A DNA stretch of 64,000 nucleotides. Source: DASRDR01 sp035550795 (lineage in GTDB: Bacteria > Methylomirabilota > Methylomirabilia > Rokubacteriales > DASRDR01). The position numbers and the translations under genes are program-made. Each line of letters opens with the position of its first letter. The first letter of the stretch is position 1. The notes under the pieces were generated by a model. The model was not told the DNA's origin and did no database searches. It was given only the letters and a program-made list of their open reading frames with translations. This document shows positions 17,127 to 25,469 of this stretch, in pieces. The stretch covers positions 1 through 64,000 of the forward strand of contig DASZOL010000060.1 of NCBI GenBank assembly GCA_035550795.1. The letters run 5' to 3'.

Positions 17127-18269
17127 TCAAGTATACCGGCGGTCCTTCCAGTGCACCCCGATCCCCAGCCAGTCCCGGACAGCCGATTCGAGCAGGAACA
17201 CGGCCACCAGGGCGGCGCCGAGCGGCGCGGTCGGGCTCCAGCGAGGGTCGGCGCCTCTCCACGCCCGGAACGGAACCTCGGCTCCCAGGACCAGCACCAG
17301 GGCAAGGGCTGCGAGCCAGCCGGATCCCGCGGGGCCTGAGAGGGGCCCCACCACGGAGCCGACCGCCGGCCAGACCTGCGTGAGCCCGAGCTCGACGAGC
17401 GACGCCAGCGCGAGGAGCGGTCGCCGGCCGCGCAGCCGGTAGAGGTTCTTCGTCCAGCCACGCCGGATCTCGGTCAGGCTCCCATACATCCGGACACTCA
17501 CGAGGTCGGCACCGTCGACGAACGCGATCCGCGCTCCCCCAGCCTTCACGCGTCTCGCGAGCGCGACGTCTTCCAGGACCTCGCCGGCGACCGCCCAGTG
17601 GCCGCCCACCGCCTCGTAGGCTCCGCGGTCGACCAGGATGAAGATTCCGTTGGCGGCGGCGAGAGCTGAAGCCGGATCGTTCACCTGCGCCAAGGGATAC
17701 CACTGATCGAGCAGGCCGAAGACGACCGGCTGCACCACGCGCTCCGCCCACGAGCCCGTCACCTGCCGGCTCGTCAGCGACAGGAGCGCGATGCCGCGCG
17801 CTTCCGCGAAACCCACCGCGCGCGCGATCGACTCCGGGGCGTGGACCGTGTCGGCGTCGGTGAAGCAGAGCCAGCGCCCACGCGCGACCGCGACCCCGAT
17901 GGTGAGCGCGAAGCTCTTGCCCGTCCACCCCGGCGGAAGGCCCTCGACGCGCAGCACCCGGATCCGCGGGTCACGCCGGACCGCGTCGGCGAGGATCGCG
18001 GGGGTCCGGTCCGTCGACCCGTCGTCGACGGCAATGATCTCGAGGTGCGGGAAGGTCTGTGCTGAAAGGGACTCGATGCACGCGCGTAGGCCACGCTCCT
18101 CGTTCCGGGCGGGAACGAGCACGCTGACGAGATCCGAGCCCCGGGACGGACGGGTCTCGCTCGCCCGGGGAAGCTGCGCGCGCCCGCGGAGAACGGAGAC
18201 GATGCGCCCGAGGCGCCACAGGGCGGGAGCGAGAAAGAGCGCGGCGGGGAGGGCAAGCCCCGCAGTCAC
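17127..18269 (-). CDS. family 2 glycosyltransferase with membrane segments
   Basis: 380 residues. An N-terminal hydrophobic helix (about 3-20), a GT2 catalytic domain (VSVLVPARNEE near 48, IIAVDDGSTDRT near 78, metal-binding CFTDADTVH near 135, EDVALARRVK near 235) and three or so C-terminal transmembrane helices (from about 285). The layout resembles hopanoid-associated HpnB and carotenoid GT2 enzymes acting on lipid acceptors at the inner membrane; that assignment is tentative because no hopanoid genes are nearby. It begins 8 bases after the crotonase gene stop. Confidence 0.82.
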   Translation of the reverse strand: MTAGLALPAALFLAPALWRLGRIVSVLRGRAQLPRASETRPSRGSDLVSVLVPARNEERGLRACIESLSAQTFPHLEIIAVDDGSTDRTPAILADAVRRDPRIRVLRVEGLPPGWTGKSFALTIGVAVARGRWLCFTDADTVHAPESIARAVGFAEARGIALLSLTSRQVTGSWAERVVQPVVFGLLDQWYPLAQVNDPASALAAANGIFILVDRGAYEAVGGHWAVAGEVLEDVALARRVKAGGARIAFVDGADLVSVRMYGSLTEIRRGWTKNLYRLRGRRPLLALASLVELGLTQVWPAVGSVVGPLSGPAGSGWLAALALVLVLGAEVPFRAWRGADPRWSPTAPLGAALVAVFLLESAVRDWLGIGVHWKDRRYT

Positions 18270-18277
18270 GCGCCGGA

Positions 18278-19063
18278 CTACCGGCCGACGAACCGGGGCC
18301 GCCGCTTCTCGAGGAACGCGGCCGTGCCTTCCCTGTAGTCCTCGCTCTCGAAGGCGCGGAGCTGTAGCTGCGCGATCTCGTCCTGCTTGCCCGCGCCCCC
18401 ATCCTCCACGATGGCCTCGACGATCAGCTTCGCCCCTTGCACGGTGAGGGGCGCGTTGTCGGCGACGCGGCCGAGGTAGTCATAGGTGTAGGCGGCCAGG
18501 TCGGCCGCCGCCACCACCCGCTGAACGAAGCCCACGCGGAGCGCCTCCTGGGCGTCCAGCAGCCGCGCCGAGAACAGGATGTCCTTGGCCACGGCGGGAC
18601 CAACCAGGCTCACCAGCTGCTTGACCGAATGGAGCCCGTAGATGATGCCGAGGCGGCCCGCGGGAATCCCGAACTTGCCGGTATCGGCCGAGAAACGGAG
18701 GTCGCACGCCATCGCGGTCGCGACCGCTCCGCCCATGCAGTAGCCGTAGATCATCGCCACGGTCGGCTTGGGGCAGCCCTGCATCGCGCGATACGCCTCC
18801 GCGGTGCGGACGTTGTAGGCTTCCGCCGAGGCCCGGTCCTTCCGGTTCTCCCGGAATTCGGAGATGTCGGCGCCGGACGCAAACGCCTCCTCGCCTGCTC
18901 CGCGGAACACGATCGCCCGGACCCCCGGGTCGCGGACCAGCCCCTCCATCACGGCCGGCAACGCGCTCCACATCGCCAGGTTGAAGGCATTACGCACGTG
19001 AGGTCGGTTGAACACGACCGTCGCGATGTGGCCGCTTCGCTCCACCAGGATCTCGTCGCTCAC
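18278..19063 (-). CDS. enoyl-CoA hydratase/isomerase (crotonase) family protein
   Basis: 261 residues with the crotonase core: RPHVRNAFNLAMW near residue 20, the oxyanion-hole segment AFASGADISEF near 64 and GYCMGGAVATAMACDLRF near 108. Compared with classical hydratase, both catalytic glutamates appear replaced: the CEL position reads VAT and the PEI position reads PAG (FGIPAGRLG). It therefore probably binds an acyl-CoA but may not hydrate a double bond; other crotonase-fold chemistry is possible. First gene of the minus-strand run. Confidence 0.85.
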   Translation of the reverse strand: MSDEILVERSGHIATVVFNRPHVRNAFNLAMWSALPAVMEGLVRDPGVRAIVFRGAGEEAFASGADISEFRENRKDRASAEAYNVRTAEAYRAMQGCPKPTVAMIYGYCMGGAVATAMACDLRFSADTGKFGIPAGRLGIIYGLHSVKQLVSLVGPAVAKDILFSARLLDAQEALRVGFVQRVVAAADLAAYTYDYLGRVADNAPLTVQGAKLIVEAIVEDGGAGKQDEIAQLQLRAFESEDYREGTAAFLEKRRPRFVGR

Positions 19064-19283
19064 TCCGGTACCCTCGCTCCGCAGGAGTTGATTGGACGGC
19101 CTGCGGCCAGTGGGCTCACCGGGCTACCCCTTGCTCCTCGTGGACGCGGCCCCGCAACGCACGCGACGCATCGGCGCACGCCGGGATCGACCCGGCGAAC
19201 CATGCCGTGCCCCACCGGCAGCGGGCGCGAGGAGGAACGTCGCAGACCGCTGTCCGGGGGAACGACTGGACGAAGGCTAGACC

Positions 19284-19502
19284 TCAGTCTTCGTCCTCGT
19301 CCTCCTCGACGTCATCCTCGTCGAGGTCGTCGTCATCCTCGTCATCGTCCTCGTCGTCGTCGTCGTCATCGAGGTCGTCGTCCTCGAGATCGCTGTCGAC
19401 GATGTCGTCGTCGTCGTCATCCTCGAGCTCGTCGTCGTCCTTGTCGTCGCCGTCGTGCGGATTCTCTTCGTCGTCGATCTGTGAACGCAGGTCCGGCTCC
19501 AT
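19284..19502 (-). CDS. extremely aspartate-rich small protein
   Basis: 72 residues, about 39 Asp and 13 Glu by hand count; basic residues are only an Arg and a Lys near the N-terminus. From residue 24 onward it is almost wholly D/E with an occasional Leu or Val. No known family is recognised. It is probably a real gene: the ATG at 19502 is preceded by AGGGAGGT with good spacing and by a perfect TATAAT (19542-19537). Intrinsic disorder is expected. Possible roles are a DNA or RNA-polymerase mimic, a metal buffer or a chaperone-like acid tail; none is proven. Confidence 0.7.
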   Translation of the reverse strand: MEPDLRSQIDDEENPHDGDDKDDDELEDDDDDDIVDSDLEDDDLDDDDDDEDDDEDDDDLDEDDVEEDEDED

Positions 19503-19536
19503 ACGACCTCCCTGACGGGATGCTCGAACGTTGGGA

Positions 19537-19542
19537 ATTATA
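19537..19542 (-). promoter_or_regulatory. perfect -10 hexamer upstream of Asp-rich gene
   Basis: TATAAT on the minus strand, the consensus -10 in a GC-rich background. The predicted transcript start is near 19530, giving a leader of about 28 bases with a strong ribosome site. A -35 candidate TTGCGC (19563-19558) has a short 15-base spacer. Confidence 0.55.
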
Positions 19543-19608
19543 GCAGAGGGGTCGGACGCGCAAGGGCGCGCGCCCTCCCCGGTCAGCGCGTATCGACGCT
19601 CCCGTTGC

Positions 19609-19638
19609 TTGACGCTCCTGGGGGCAAGACCCTACCAT
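19609..19638 (+). promoter_or_regulatory. sigma70-like promoter of tRNA gene
   Basis: TTGACG (19609-19614), an 18-base spacer, then TACCAT (19633-19638). The predicted start is about 19645, a few bases before the mature tRNA 5' end at 19651. Confidence 0.6.
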
Positions 19639-19650
19639 GGCGGATGCTCG

Positions 19651-19725
19651 GGCGGTGTAGCTCAGCGGCAGAGCAGGGGTCTCATAAGCCCCGTGTCGGA
19701 GGTTCGATTCCTCCCACCGCCACCA
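19651..19725 (+). tRNA. tRNA with CAU anticodon, elongator tRNA-Met (or tRNA-Ile2)
   Basis: A full cloverleaf can be drawn: acceptor GGCGGTG/CACCGCC, D-arm GCTC/GAGC, anticodon stem GGGGT/GCCCC with loop CTCATAA, T-arm GGAGG/CCTCC with TTCGATT, discriminator A and an encoded CCA. The anticodon is CAU. The first pair is G1-C72, unlike the C1xA72 mismatch of initiator tRNA, so this is elongator Met or the lysidine-modified Ile2. The closing anticodon pair is T-G. Resemblance to other bacterial elongator Met genes favours Met. Confidence 0.93.
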
Positions 19726-19790
19726 TCCTCGCCGGGCGCCGGGGACCCAGACCCGGCGGCTCGCGAGTCCCAGACATCGGCGGACCGGGG

Positions 19791-19819
19791 TTGACACCCC
19801 ATGAGGCCCCGGCTGTAAT
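19791..19819 (+). promoter_or_regulatory. strong sigma70 promoter before PuuD-like gene
   Basis: Consensus TTGACA (19791-19796), a 17-base spacer and TGTAAT (19814-19819). The predicted start is about 19826, leaving a leader of about 187 bases that contains a 20-bp tandem repeat. Confidence 0.7.
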
Positions 19820-19838
19820 CGTTCCGACCGGACCCATC

Positions 19839-19878
19839 CCGTCAGGTCGTCCCACGGGCCGTCAGGTCGTCCCACGGG
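19839..19878 (+). repeat. perfect 20-bp tandem direct repeat in leader
   Basis: Two identical 20-base units, CCGTCAGGTCGTCCCACGGG, stand head to tail at 19839-19858 and 19859-19878, right after the predicted transcript start. Each unit has short inverted ends (CCCGT...ACGGG). It could be a paired regulator-binding site or RNA stem-loops. Nothing similar was noticed elsewhere in the window. Confidence 0.75.
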
Positions 19879-20012
19879 AACAGAGCATGGAGGTCCCCCG
19901 GGCCGTCTGCCGAGCGAGGCCGGCGCCGGGCGGGGCCGGGCGGGCCACGTTCAAGCGGGGCCCGAGGCTGCCCGCTCGACGCGTCTGACACACACGCACA
20001 GGGAGGCAGGCT

Positions 20013-20711
20013 ATGGCGCTGGCAAGTAGCGAAGGCTGGCTGTTCCTCATGCGGTGGATCCACTTCCTGGCCGGGATCACGTGGATCGGCTTGCTTTACT
20101 ACTTCAATTTCGTCCAGACGCCTTTCTTCGCCGAGACGGAAGCTCCGGTGCGGGGCGGCGCGATCCAGAAGCTCGTGCCCCGGGCGCTCTGGTGGTTCCG
20201 CTGGGGCGCGATGTTCACCTTCCTCTCGGGCTGGCTCATCATCCTCCACCGGTGGGGCCAGGGCGGGTTCTTCGCCGGCTCCTACGGCTGGGCGATCCTC
20301 CTCGGCGGTCTGCTCGGCACGATCATGTGGGCCAACGTCTGGTTCGTGATCTGGCCCAAACAGCAGGTGGTCATCCAGAACGCGATCGATACGGCGGCCG
20401 GGCGGCCAGCGAACCCGGCCGCGGCCGGCGCGGGAGCCCGCTCGGGACTCGCGTCACGGACGAACACCCTCCTGTCGGTCCCGATGCTGTTCTTCATGGG
20501 CGCGGCCAGCCACCTCACGCTGCCGGTCCCGCGCAGCGGGCTCGCATTCTGGATCGTGGCGCTGGCGATCATGCTGGTGGTCGAGGTCAACGCGCTGAAG
20601 GGCACGCCCGGCCAAGGCGCGGCGAAGCCGCTCGCGACCGTGGGCGGCACGCTGTGGGCCGGCTTCATCCTCGCGGCGGTGTACTACGCCTGGTTCGAGC
20701 TAATGCGCTAG
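20013..20711 (+). CDS. PuuD-like (urate oxidase N-terminal domain) membrane protein
   Basis: 232 residues with about six transmembrane helices. The start MRWIHFLAGITWIGLLYYFNFVQ-type segment and conserved His and Trp residues match the membrane domain of PuuD, the membrane urate hydroxylase family. Full PuuD proteins carry a C-terminal cytochrome c domain that is absent here; a small cytochrome c lies convergently 120 bases downstream. Electron-transfer activity, possibly urate oxidation, is inferred, and no other purine-catabolic genes are in view. A GGGAGG ribosome site precedes the ATG. Confidence 0.75.
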   Translation: MALASSEGWLFLMRWIHFLAGITWIGLLYYFNFVQTPFFAETEAPVRGGAIQKLVPRALWWFRWGAMFTFLSGWLIILHRWGQGGFFAGSYGWAILLGGLLGTIMWANVWFVIWPKQQVVIQNAIDTAAGRPANPAAAGAGARSGLASRTNTLLSVPMLFFMGAASHLTLPVPRSGLAFWIVALAIMLVVEVNALKGTPGQGAAKPLATVGGTLWAGFILAAVYYAWFELMR

Positions 20712-20809
20712 CCGGTCCGGATCCGGCACCGCTCGCCGTCGGGCCCGCGCCGCCCCGGGCTCGACGCGCGACGGCCACGCAGGCCCTCGCTCCAGGTCCC
20801 CGTGACGTT

Positions 20810-20827
20810 GGGCGGCCCCGACCGCCC
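20810..20827. terminator. hairpin between convergent puuD-like and cytochrome c genes
   Basis: GGGCGG (20810-20815) pairs with CCGCCC (20822-20827) around a 6-base loop, next to the stop of the minus-strand cytochrome gene. There is no U-tract. A bidirectional terminator is plausible. Confidence 0.35.
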
Positions 20828-20831
20828 CCCT

Positions 20832-21152
20832 CTACCGGAGATAGGCCGCGAGGTCGTCGACACTGCCCGCCAGGTGAGGCATCGGCTGCATGACCGCGCT
20901 TGGACGCTTGGGGGTGTACCCGGGCGGGTACGCTCCATGGAGCAGCCGTGCGTCAAGAAGCTCGCGGGTCGACCCCTTAACGGCCGGGCCCAGCGGCCCG
21001 TTCTGCGCCGGGTCCATCGAGTGGCACGACGTGCATTGAGCCACGTAGACCTGCCGGCCGCGCTCGGCCGCGGGGCCGAGCGTGCCCTCCCCAGAGCAGC
21101 CCGCCAAGACGGCGGCGACCCCGATTGCCGCAAGAGCGCGACGGTCGAGCAT
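20832..21152 (-). CDS. cytochrome c family lipoprotein
   Basis: 106 residues. The lipobox LAGC ends at Cys19, so it is likely lipid-anchored in the envelope. The single haem motif is CTSCH (Cys40, Cys43, His44), and a C-terminal Met in MQPMPHL is the probable sixth ligand; the DDLAAYLR end is typical of class I cytochromes c. It may be the detached electron-acceptor domain of the convergent PuuD-like protein, whose relatives have such a domain fused. A strong TTGACA (21259-21254, minus) lies about 100 bases upstream, with a weak -10. Confidence 0.88.
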   Translation of the reverse strand: MLDRRALAAIGVAAVLAGCSGEGTLGPAAERGRQVYVAQCTSCHSMDPAQNGPLGPAVKGSTRELLDARLLHGAYPPGYTPKRPSAVMQPMPHLAGSVDDLAAYLR

Positions 21153-21295
21153 TGGTTCCCCCGGCGGAGACGCTGCCGGAGTCCCCGGGGCGGTTACCGG
21201 CGCGGCGCCGCAGCGTGCGATGACCCGGCCATGGTTCCCGACCCGCGGGAGGGTGTCAAGCTAAGGTGGCGCGCCGCGCGGTAGAATGGTCGATT

Positions 21296-24130
21296 GTGAA
21301 GGCTCGTCCCGCGCCGCGCTCTGACTGGCTCCGGATACACGGCGCCCGGCAGAACAATCTCAGGAACGTCTCGGTCGCGATTCCGCACGATCGCGTCACG
21401 GTCGTCACCGGCGTGTCAGGCTCCGGCAAGTCCTCGCTTGCGTTCGACACGATCTTCGCCGAGGGACAGTGGCGCTTCGTCGAATCGCTCTCGAGCTACG
21501 CCCGGATGTTCCTCGAGCGCATCGACCGACCCGACGTCGACCTCGTCGAGCACATCCGCCCGGCGATCGCCCTCGAGCAGAAGAACCCTGTCCGGAGCGC
21601 CCGCTCGACGGTCGGTACCGCGACCGAGCTGGCCGACTACCTCCGCCTGCTCTACGCCAAGATCGGTCGCGTCCACTGCCCGCGGTGCGGGCGCCCGGCC
21701 GGCGCCGCTGCCCCGGATCGCGTCGCCGACGCTCTGCTCGCGGAAGCGGAGGGGGCCCGAGTGCTGGTCAGCTTCCCCCTGCCGGTGCCCACCGCGGACC
21801 GCGCCGGGGACCTGCTCACCCGCCTGGTGGCCCGGGGTTTCGCGCGGATCAAGGTAGGTGACGACGTGGTGCCGCTCTCCCCGCGGCCCGACCTCCATCT
21901 CGGCGATCGCGAGACCATCGACGTGGTGCTTGACCGCGTCGTGCTGCGACCGGATGCCCGGACGCGCCTGACGAGCTCCTTCGAACAGGCCTTCCGCGAG
22001 GGTGGCGGGCGCGCGATGGTGGAGATCCTGCGCGACGGCCGCCCCGTCGAGGTCCGCCGCTACGGCGAGCAGTTTGGCTGCCACGCCTGCGGGACAGTCC
22101 TGGAGCGGCCCCAGCCCCTCCTCTTCTCCTTCAACCACCCGCTGGGCGCCTGTCCCGAGTGCAAGGGATTCGGCAACCTCCTTCGCTACGACGAGGCGCG
22201 CGTGATCCCGGACCCGGGTGCCTCGCTCGCCGGCGGCGCCGTCGAGCCCTGGCGGCATCCCTCGGGTGAGTGGTACCAGAAGGAGCTCCTCCGCGTCGCC
22301 CGCCGCCGGAAGATCGACGTGCATCGCCCGTACGCGGAGCTGCCCGAGGCGGTGCGGCGCTGGGTGTACGAGGGGGACGACGACTTCTGCGGCATCCGTG
22401 GCTTCTTCGAGGAGGTCGAGGGGTACCGCTACAAGCTCCACGTCCGGGTGTTCCTGTCACGCTACCGGAGCCAGGTCCCCTGCCCCACCTGCGGGGGCGC
22501 TCGCCTCAAGCCGGAGGCTCTCGGGGTCACGGTGGGCGGACAGAACATCGCGGAGGTCACCCGGATGGCCATCGACGACCTGGAGGGCTGGATCGAGAAG
22601 CTCCCCCTCACCGCGTGGGAGGCGGAGGTGGGGCGCGAGGTGCTCGAGCGTCTCGGCTCCAAGGTCTCGTTCCTGCGGCGCGTGGGGCTCGGCTATCTCG
22701 CGGTCGAGCGCCAGATGCGCACGCTCTCCGGCGGCGAGGCTCAGCGCATCGCGCTCGCCACGCAGCTCGGCGCCCAGCTGGTCGGCACGCTCTACGTTCT
22801 CGACGAGCCCTCGATCGGACTCCACGCCCGGGACGTGACGCGCCTGGCCGAGCTGTGTCGCGAGCTCGCGCACGCCGGCAACACGGTCGTCGTTGTCGAG
22901 CACGACCGCACGTTCATCGAAGCGGCCGACCACTGCGTGGAGCTCGGGCCCGGCTCGGGCGAGCGCGGGGGCGAGATCGTGCTGGCGGCGCCGCGGGACG
23001 AATTTCTTCGGGACATGCGCACCCTCACCGCGCGTTACCTCTCGGGGCGCGAGAGCATCCCCCTCCCGGCGGGACGGCGCGAGGGCGACGGCCGGTGGTT
23101 GACCGTCGTCGGCGCGCGGGCGCACAACCTCCGGCGCGTGACGGCCCGCATCCCGCTCGGGACGCTCACCTGCGTCACCGGCGTCTCGGGGTCCGGCAAG
23201 TCCACGCTCGTCCACGACACGCTCTATCGCGCGGTGGCGCGGGCGTTCAAGACGGCCTTCGAGGCGCCGGGGGCCTATGAGGCCCTGCTCGGACTCGAGC
23301 ACCTGCGCGGGGTCCGGCTCATCGACCAGGAGCCGATCGGCCGGACCCCCCGGTCGAACCCGGTCACCTACATCAAGGCGTTCGACGACGTGCGGCGCCT
23401 GTACGCCGGCCTCCCGAAGGCGAAGACCCTCGGGCTCGGGCCGGGGCACTTCTCGTTCAACGTCCCCGGGGGGCGCTGCGAGACCTGCGAGGGCGACGGC
23501 TTCGAGAAGCTCGAGATGTACTTCTTCGAGGACGTCTACGTGACGTGTCGCGAATGCGAGGGGCGCCGGTATCGCCCGGACGTCCGGCAGATCGCCTACC
23601 AGGGGCGCGACATCAGCCAGGTGCTCCAGATGACCGTGGACGAGGCCATCCCGTTCTTCGCCGCCGCGCCGGGCCTGACGCGGCGCCTTCAGGTGCTCCA
23701 GGACGTGGGACTTGGCTACCTCCGCCTTGGCCAGCCCGCCACGACCCTTTCGGGCGGCGAGGCCCAGCGCCTGAAGATCGCAGCGGAGCTGGGGCCGCGG
23801 CTGGGCCGTGACGTCCTCTACATCCTGGACGAGCCGACCACCGGGCTGCATCTCGACGACGTGCGGCGGCTCCTCGGCGTGCTCCAGCGGCTCGTCGACG
23901 CCGGCAACACCGTGGTCGTCGTCGAGCATCACCTCGACGTGATCAAGTGCGCGGACTGGATCCTCGACCTCGGGCCGGAAGGCGGGGAGGCGGGCGGCGA
24001 GCTCGTCGCCGAGGGACCTCCCGAGACCGTCGCCCAGGTCACCGCTTCCTACACGGGGAAGTACCTGCGGGATTTCCTGCGGAACGGCCGCGCCGGCGAG
24101 CGGCCGACGCTCCGGCGAGCCCGAGGCTGA
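21296..24130 (+). CDS. uvrA: excinuclease ABC subunit A (UvrA family)
   Basis: About 944 residues. Two ABC ATPase halves with Walker A motifs GVSGSGKSSLAFDT near residue 40 and GVSGSGKSTLVHDT near 630, two LSGGEAQR signatures, and zinc-finger cysteines in CHACG/CPECKG and in CETCEGDGFEKLEMYFFEDVYV. It recognises DNA damage in nucleotide excision repair. The insert between zinc regions is shorter than in E. coli UvrA, and the wording ALEQKNPVRSARSTVGTATEL fits a second UvrA clade, so it may be a paralog. I chose GTG 21296, 9 bases after TAGAAT; an in-frame GTG at 21266 adds 10 residues but lies upstream of the -10. Confidence 0.88.
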   Translation: MKARPAPRSDWLRIHGARQNNLRNVSVAIPHDRVTVVTGVSGSGKSSLAFDTIFAEGQWRFVESLSSYARMFLERIDRPDVDLVEHIRPAIALEQKNPVRSARSTVGTATELADYLRLLYAKIGRVHCPRCGRPAGAAAPDRVADALLAEAEGARVLVSFPLPVPTADRAGDLLTRLVARGFARIKVGDDVVPLSPRPDLHLGDRETIDVVLDRVVLRPDARTRLTSSFEQAFREGGGRAMVEILRDGRPVEVRRYGEQFGCHACGTVLERPQPLLFSFNHPLGACPECKGFGNLLRYDEARVIPDPGASLAGGAVEPWRHPSGEWYQKELLRVARRRKIDVHRPYAELPEAVRRWVYEGDDDFCGIRGFFEEVEGYRYKLHVRVFLSRYRSQVPCPTCGGARLKPEALGVTVGGQNIAEVTRMAIDDLEGWIEKLPLTAWEAEVGREVLERLGSKVSFLRRVGLGYLAVERQMRTLSGGEAQRIALATQLGAQLVGTLYVLDEPSIGLHARDVTRLAELCRELAHAGNTVVVVEHDRTFIEAADHCVELGPGSGERGGEIVLAAPRDEFLRDMRTLTARYLSGRESIPLPAGRREGDGRWLTVVGARAHNLRRVTARIPLGTLTCVTGVSGSGKSTLVHDTLYRAVARAFKTAFEAPGAYEALLGLEHLRGVRLIDQEPIGRTPRSNPVTYIKAFDDVRRLYAGLPKAKTLGLGPGHFSFNVPGGRCETCEGDGFEKLEMYFFEDVYVTCRECEGRRYRPDVRQIAYQGRDISQVLQMTVDEAIPFFAAAPGLTRRLQVLQDVGLGYLRLGQPATTLSGGEAQRLKIAAELGPRLGRDVLYILDEPTTGLHLDDVRRLLGVLQRLVDAGNTVVVVEHHLDVIKCADWILDLGPEGGEAGGELVAEGPPETVAQVTASYTGKYLRDFLRNGRAGERPTLRRARG

Positions 24131-24193
24131 CGCGGCGCGGGCGCCCGCACTCCCGCGGGCCGCGCGGATCCCCAGTCCAGCGACGGATCGCGC

Positions 24194-25396
24194 GTGCACT
24201 ACGGCTGGATCGTGGTCGGGGCGGCATTCACCGCTCTCTTTCTCACGTACGGCGTCCAGTACTCCTTCGGGCTCTTCTTCACCGCGCTGACGGAGGAGTT
24301 CGGCTGGAGCCGGGCCAGCCTGTCCGGCGTCTTCTCGCTCTACGCGGCCGCCTACTCGTTCCTCGGCCTCTTCGCCGGACGGCTCACCGACCGCTGGGGG
24401 CCGCGGGCCGTGATCGCGCTCGGCGGCGCGGTCCTCGGGCTCGGGCTCGCCCTGTCGGGCGGCGTCCAGGCGCTCGCGCCCCTGTACGCGACGTACCTGC
24501 TGGCGGCCGTCGGCATGAGCTCGGCATACGTGCCGTGCAACGCGACGGTCGCCCGGTGGTTCGAGGCTCGCCGTGGGCTCGCCGTCGGGCTCGGGCTGAG
24601 TGGCGCGAGCGCGGGGACGTTCGCCGGTCCGCCGCTCATCGCGCTCCTGCTCGCGCACGTGGGCTGGCGGCGCGGCTACGTCGTCCTGGGCGTCGGTCTG
24701 GCCCTCGCGCTCGGCCTCCTCTCCAGCCTGTTCGTCCGCGACCCCCGGGACCGCGGCCTCGCACCGTACGGAGCCGCCCGCCCAGCGCCGACGGCGGCGA
24801 AGCCGGAGCATGGATGGCCCGTCCGGCGGATCGTCCGCCACCGGTCCTTCGCGCTCCTGGTGGGTGTCTACACGATGACGTGGGTCCCCGTGTTCATGCC
24901 GCCCGTGCACCTGGTGCCGCTTGCCCGGGACCTTGGCCTCTCCCACGTCCTGGGCGCGACGGCGCTCTCCGCGCTCGGCGTCGGATCGCTCGTGGGCCGC
25001 CTCGGGATGGGTGCCGCGTCGGACGTCATCGGCCGTCGGCCGGCGCTGGTGGCCGCCCTCGGGCTCCAGGTGCTCTCGTTCCTGGGCCTCGCCGGCGCCT
25101 CCGGAGTCGCGACGCTCCTGGCCGCCGCCGCCGCGTTCGGGTTCGCCTACGGCGCCATCTCGGCTCTCATGCCGGCCGTCGTCACCGACTTCTACGGCCC
25201 CGCGCACGCAGGGACCCTGGTGGGCCTGATCTTCGGCCTCGCGGGCCCAGCCGGAGGGCTCGGGCCGGTCCTCGCCGGATGGCTCTTCGACACCACGGGG
25301 TCCTACGCGGCCGCGTTCAGCCTCGGGGCCGCACTGAACGCGGTGGCCCTCGTCCTGGCGGCCGTGGCCCGTCCGCCCGCGCTCCGTCGGGCCTGA
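24194..25396 (+). CDS. major facilitator superfamily transporter
   Basis: 400 residues with twelve predicted transmembrane helices. The loop 2-3 motif GRLTDRWGPR and its repeat GRLGMGAASDVIGRRPAL are characteristic MFS signatures. The N-terminus HYGWIVVGAAF...GVQYSFGLFF resembles the OxlT/monocarboxylate porter group, so an organic-anion substrate is plausible but unproven. GTG start at 24194. It follows uvrA on the same strand with a 63-base gap. Confidence 0.88.
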   Translation: MHYGWIVVGAAFTALFLTYGVQYSFGLFFTALTEEFGWSRASLSGVFSLYAAAYSFLGLFAGRLTDRWGPRAVIALGGAVLGLGLALSGGVQALAPLYATYLLAAVGMSSAYVPCNATVARWFEARRGLAVGLGLSGASAGTFAGPPLIALLLAHVGWRRGYVVLGVGLALALGLLSSLFVRDPRDRGLAPYGAARPAPTAAKPEHGWPVRRIVRHRSFALLVGVYTMTWVPVFMPPVHLVPLARDLGLSHVLGATALSALGVGSLVGRLGMGAASDVIGRRPALVAALGLQVLSFLGLAGASGVATLLAAAAAFGFAYGAISALMPAVVTDFYGPAHAGTLVGLIFGLAGPAGGLGPVLAGWLFDTTGSYAAAFSLGAALNAVALVLAAVARPPALRRA

Positions 25397-25469
25397 CGGC
25401 ATCGGTCAGGCGCGGCCGGCGACGGTCCCGGCGCTTCCCGTCGACCACGGGTCACGATAGAGTGGTGGC

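Noticed and set aside
19651..19725. Initiator tRNA-fMet
   Set aside because: It has a G1-C72 pair, not the C1xA72 mismatch of bacterial initiators.
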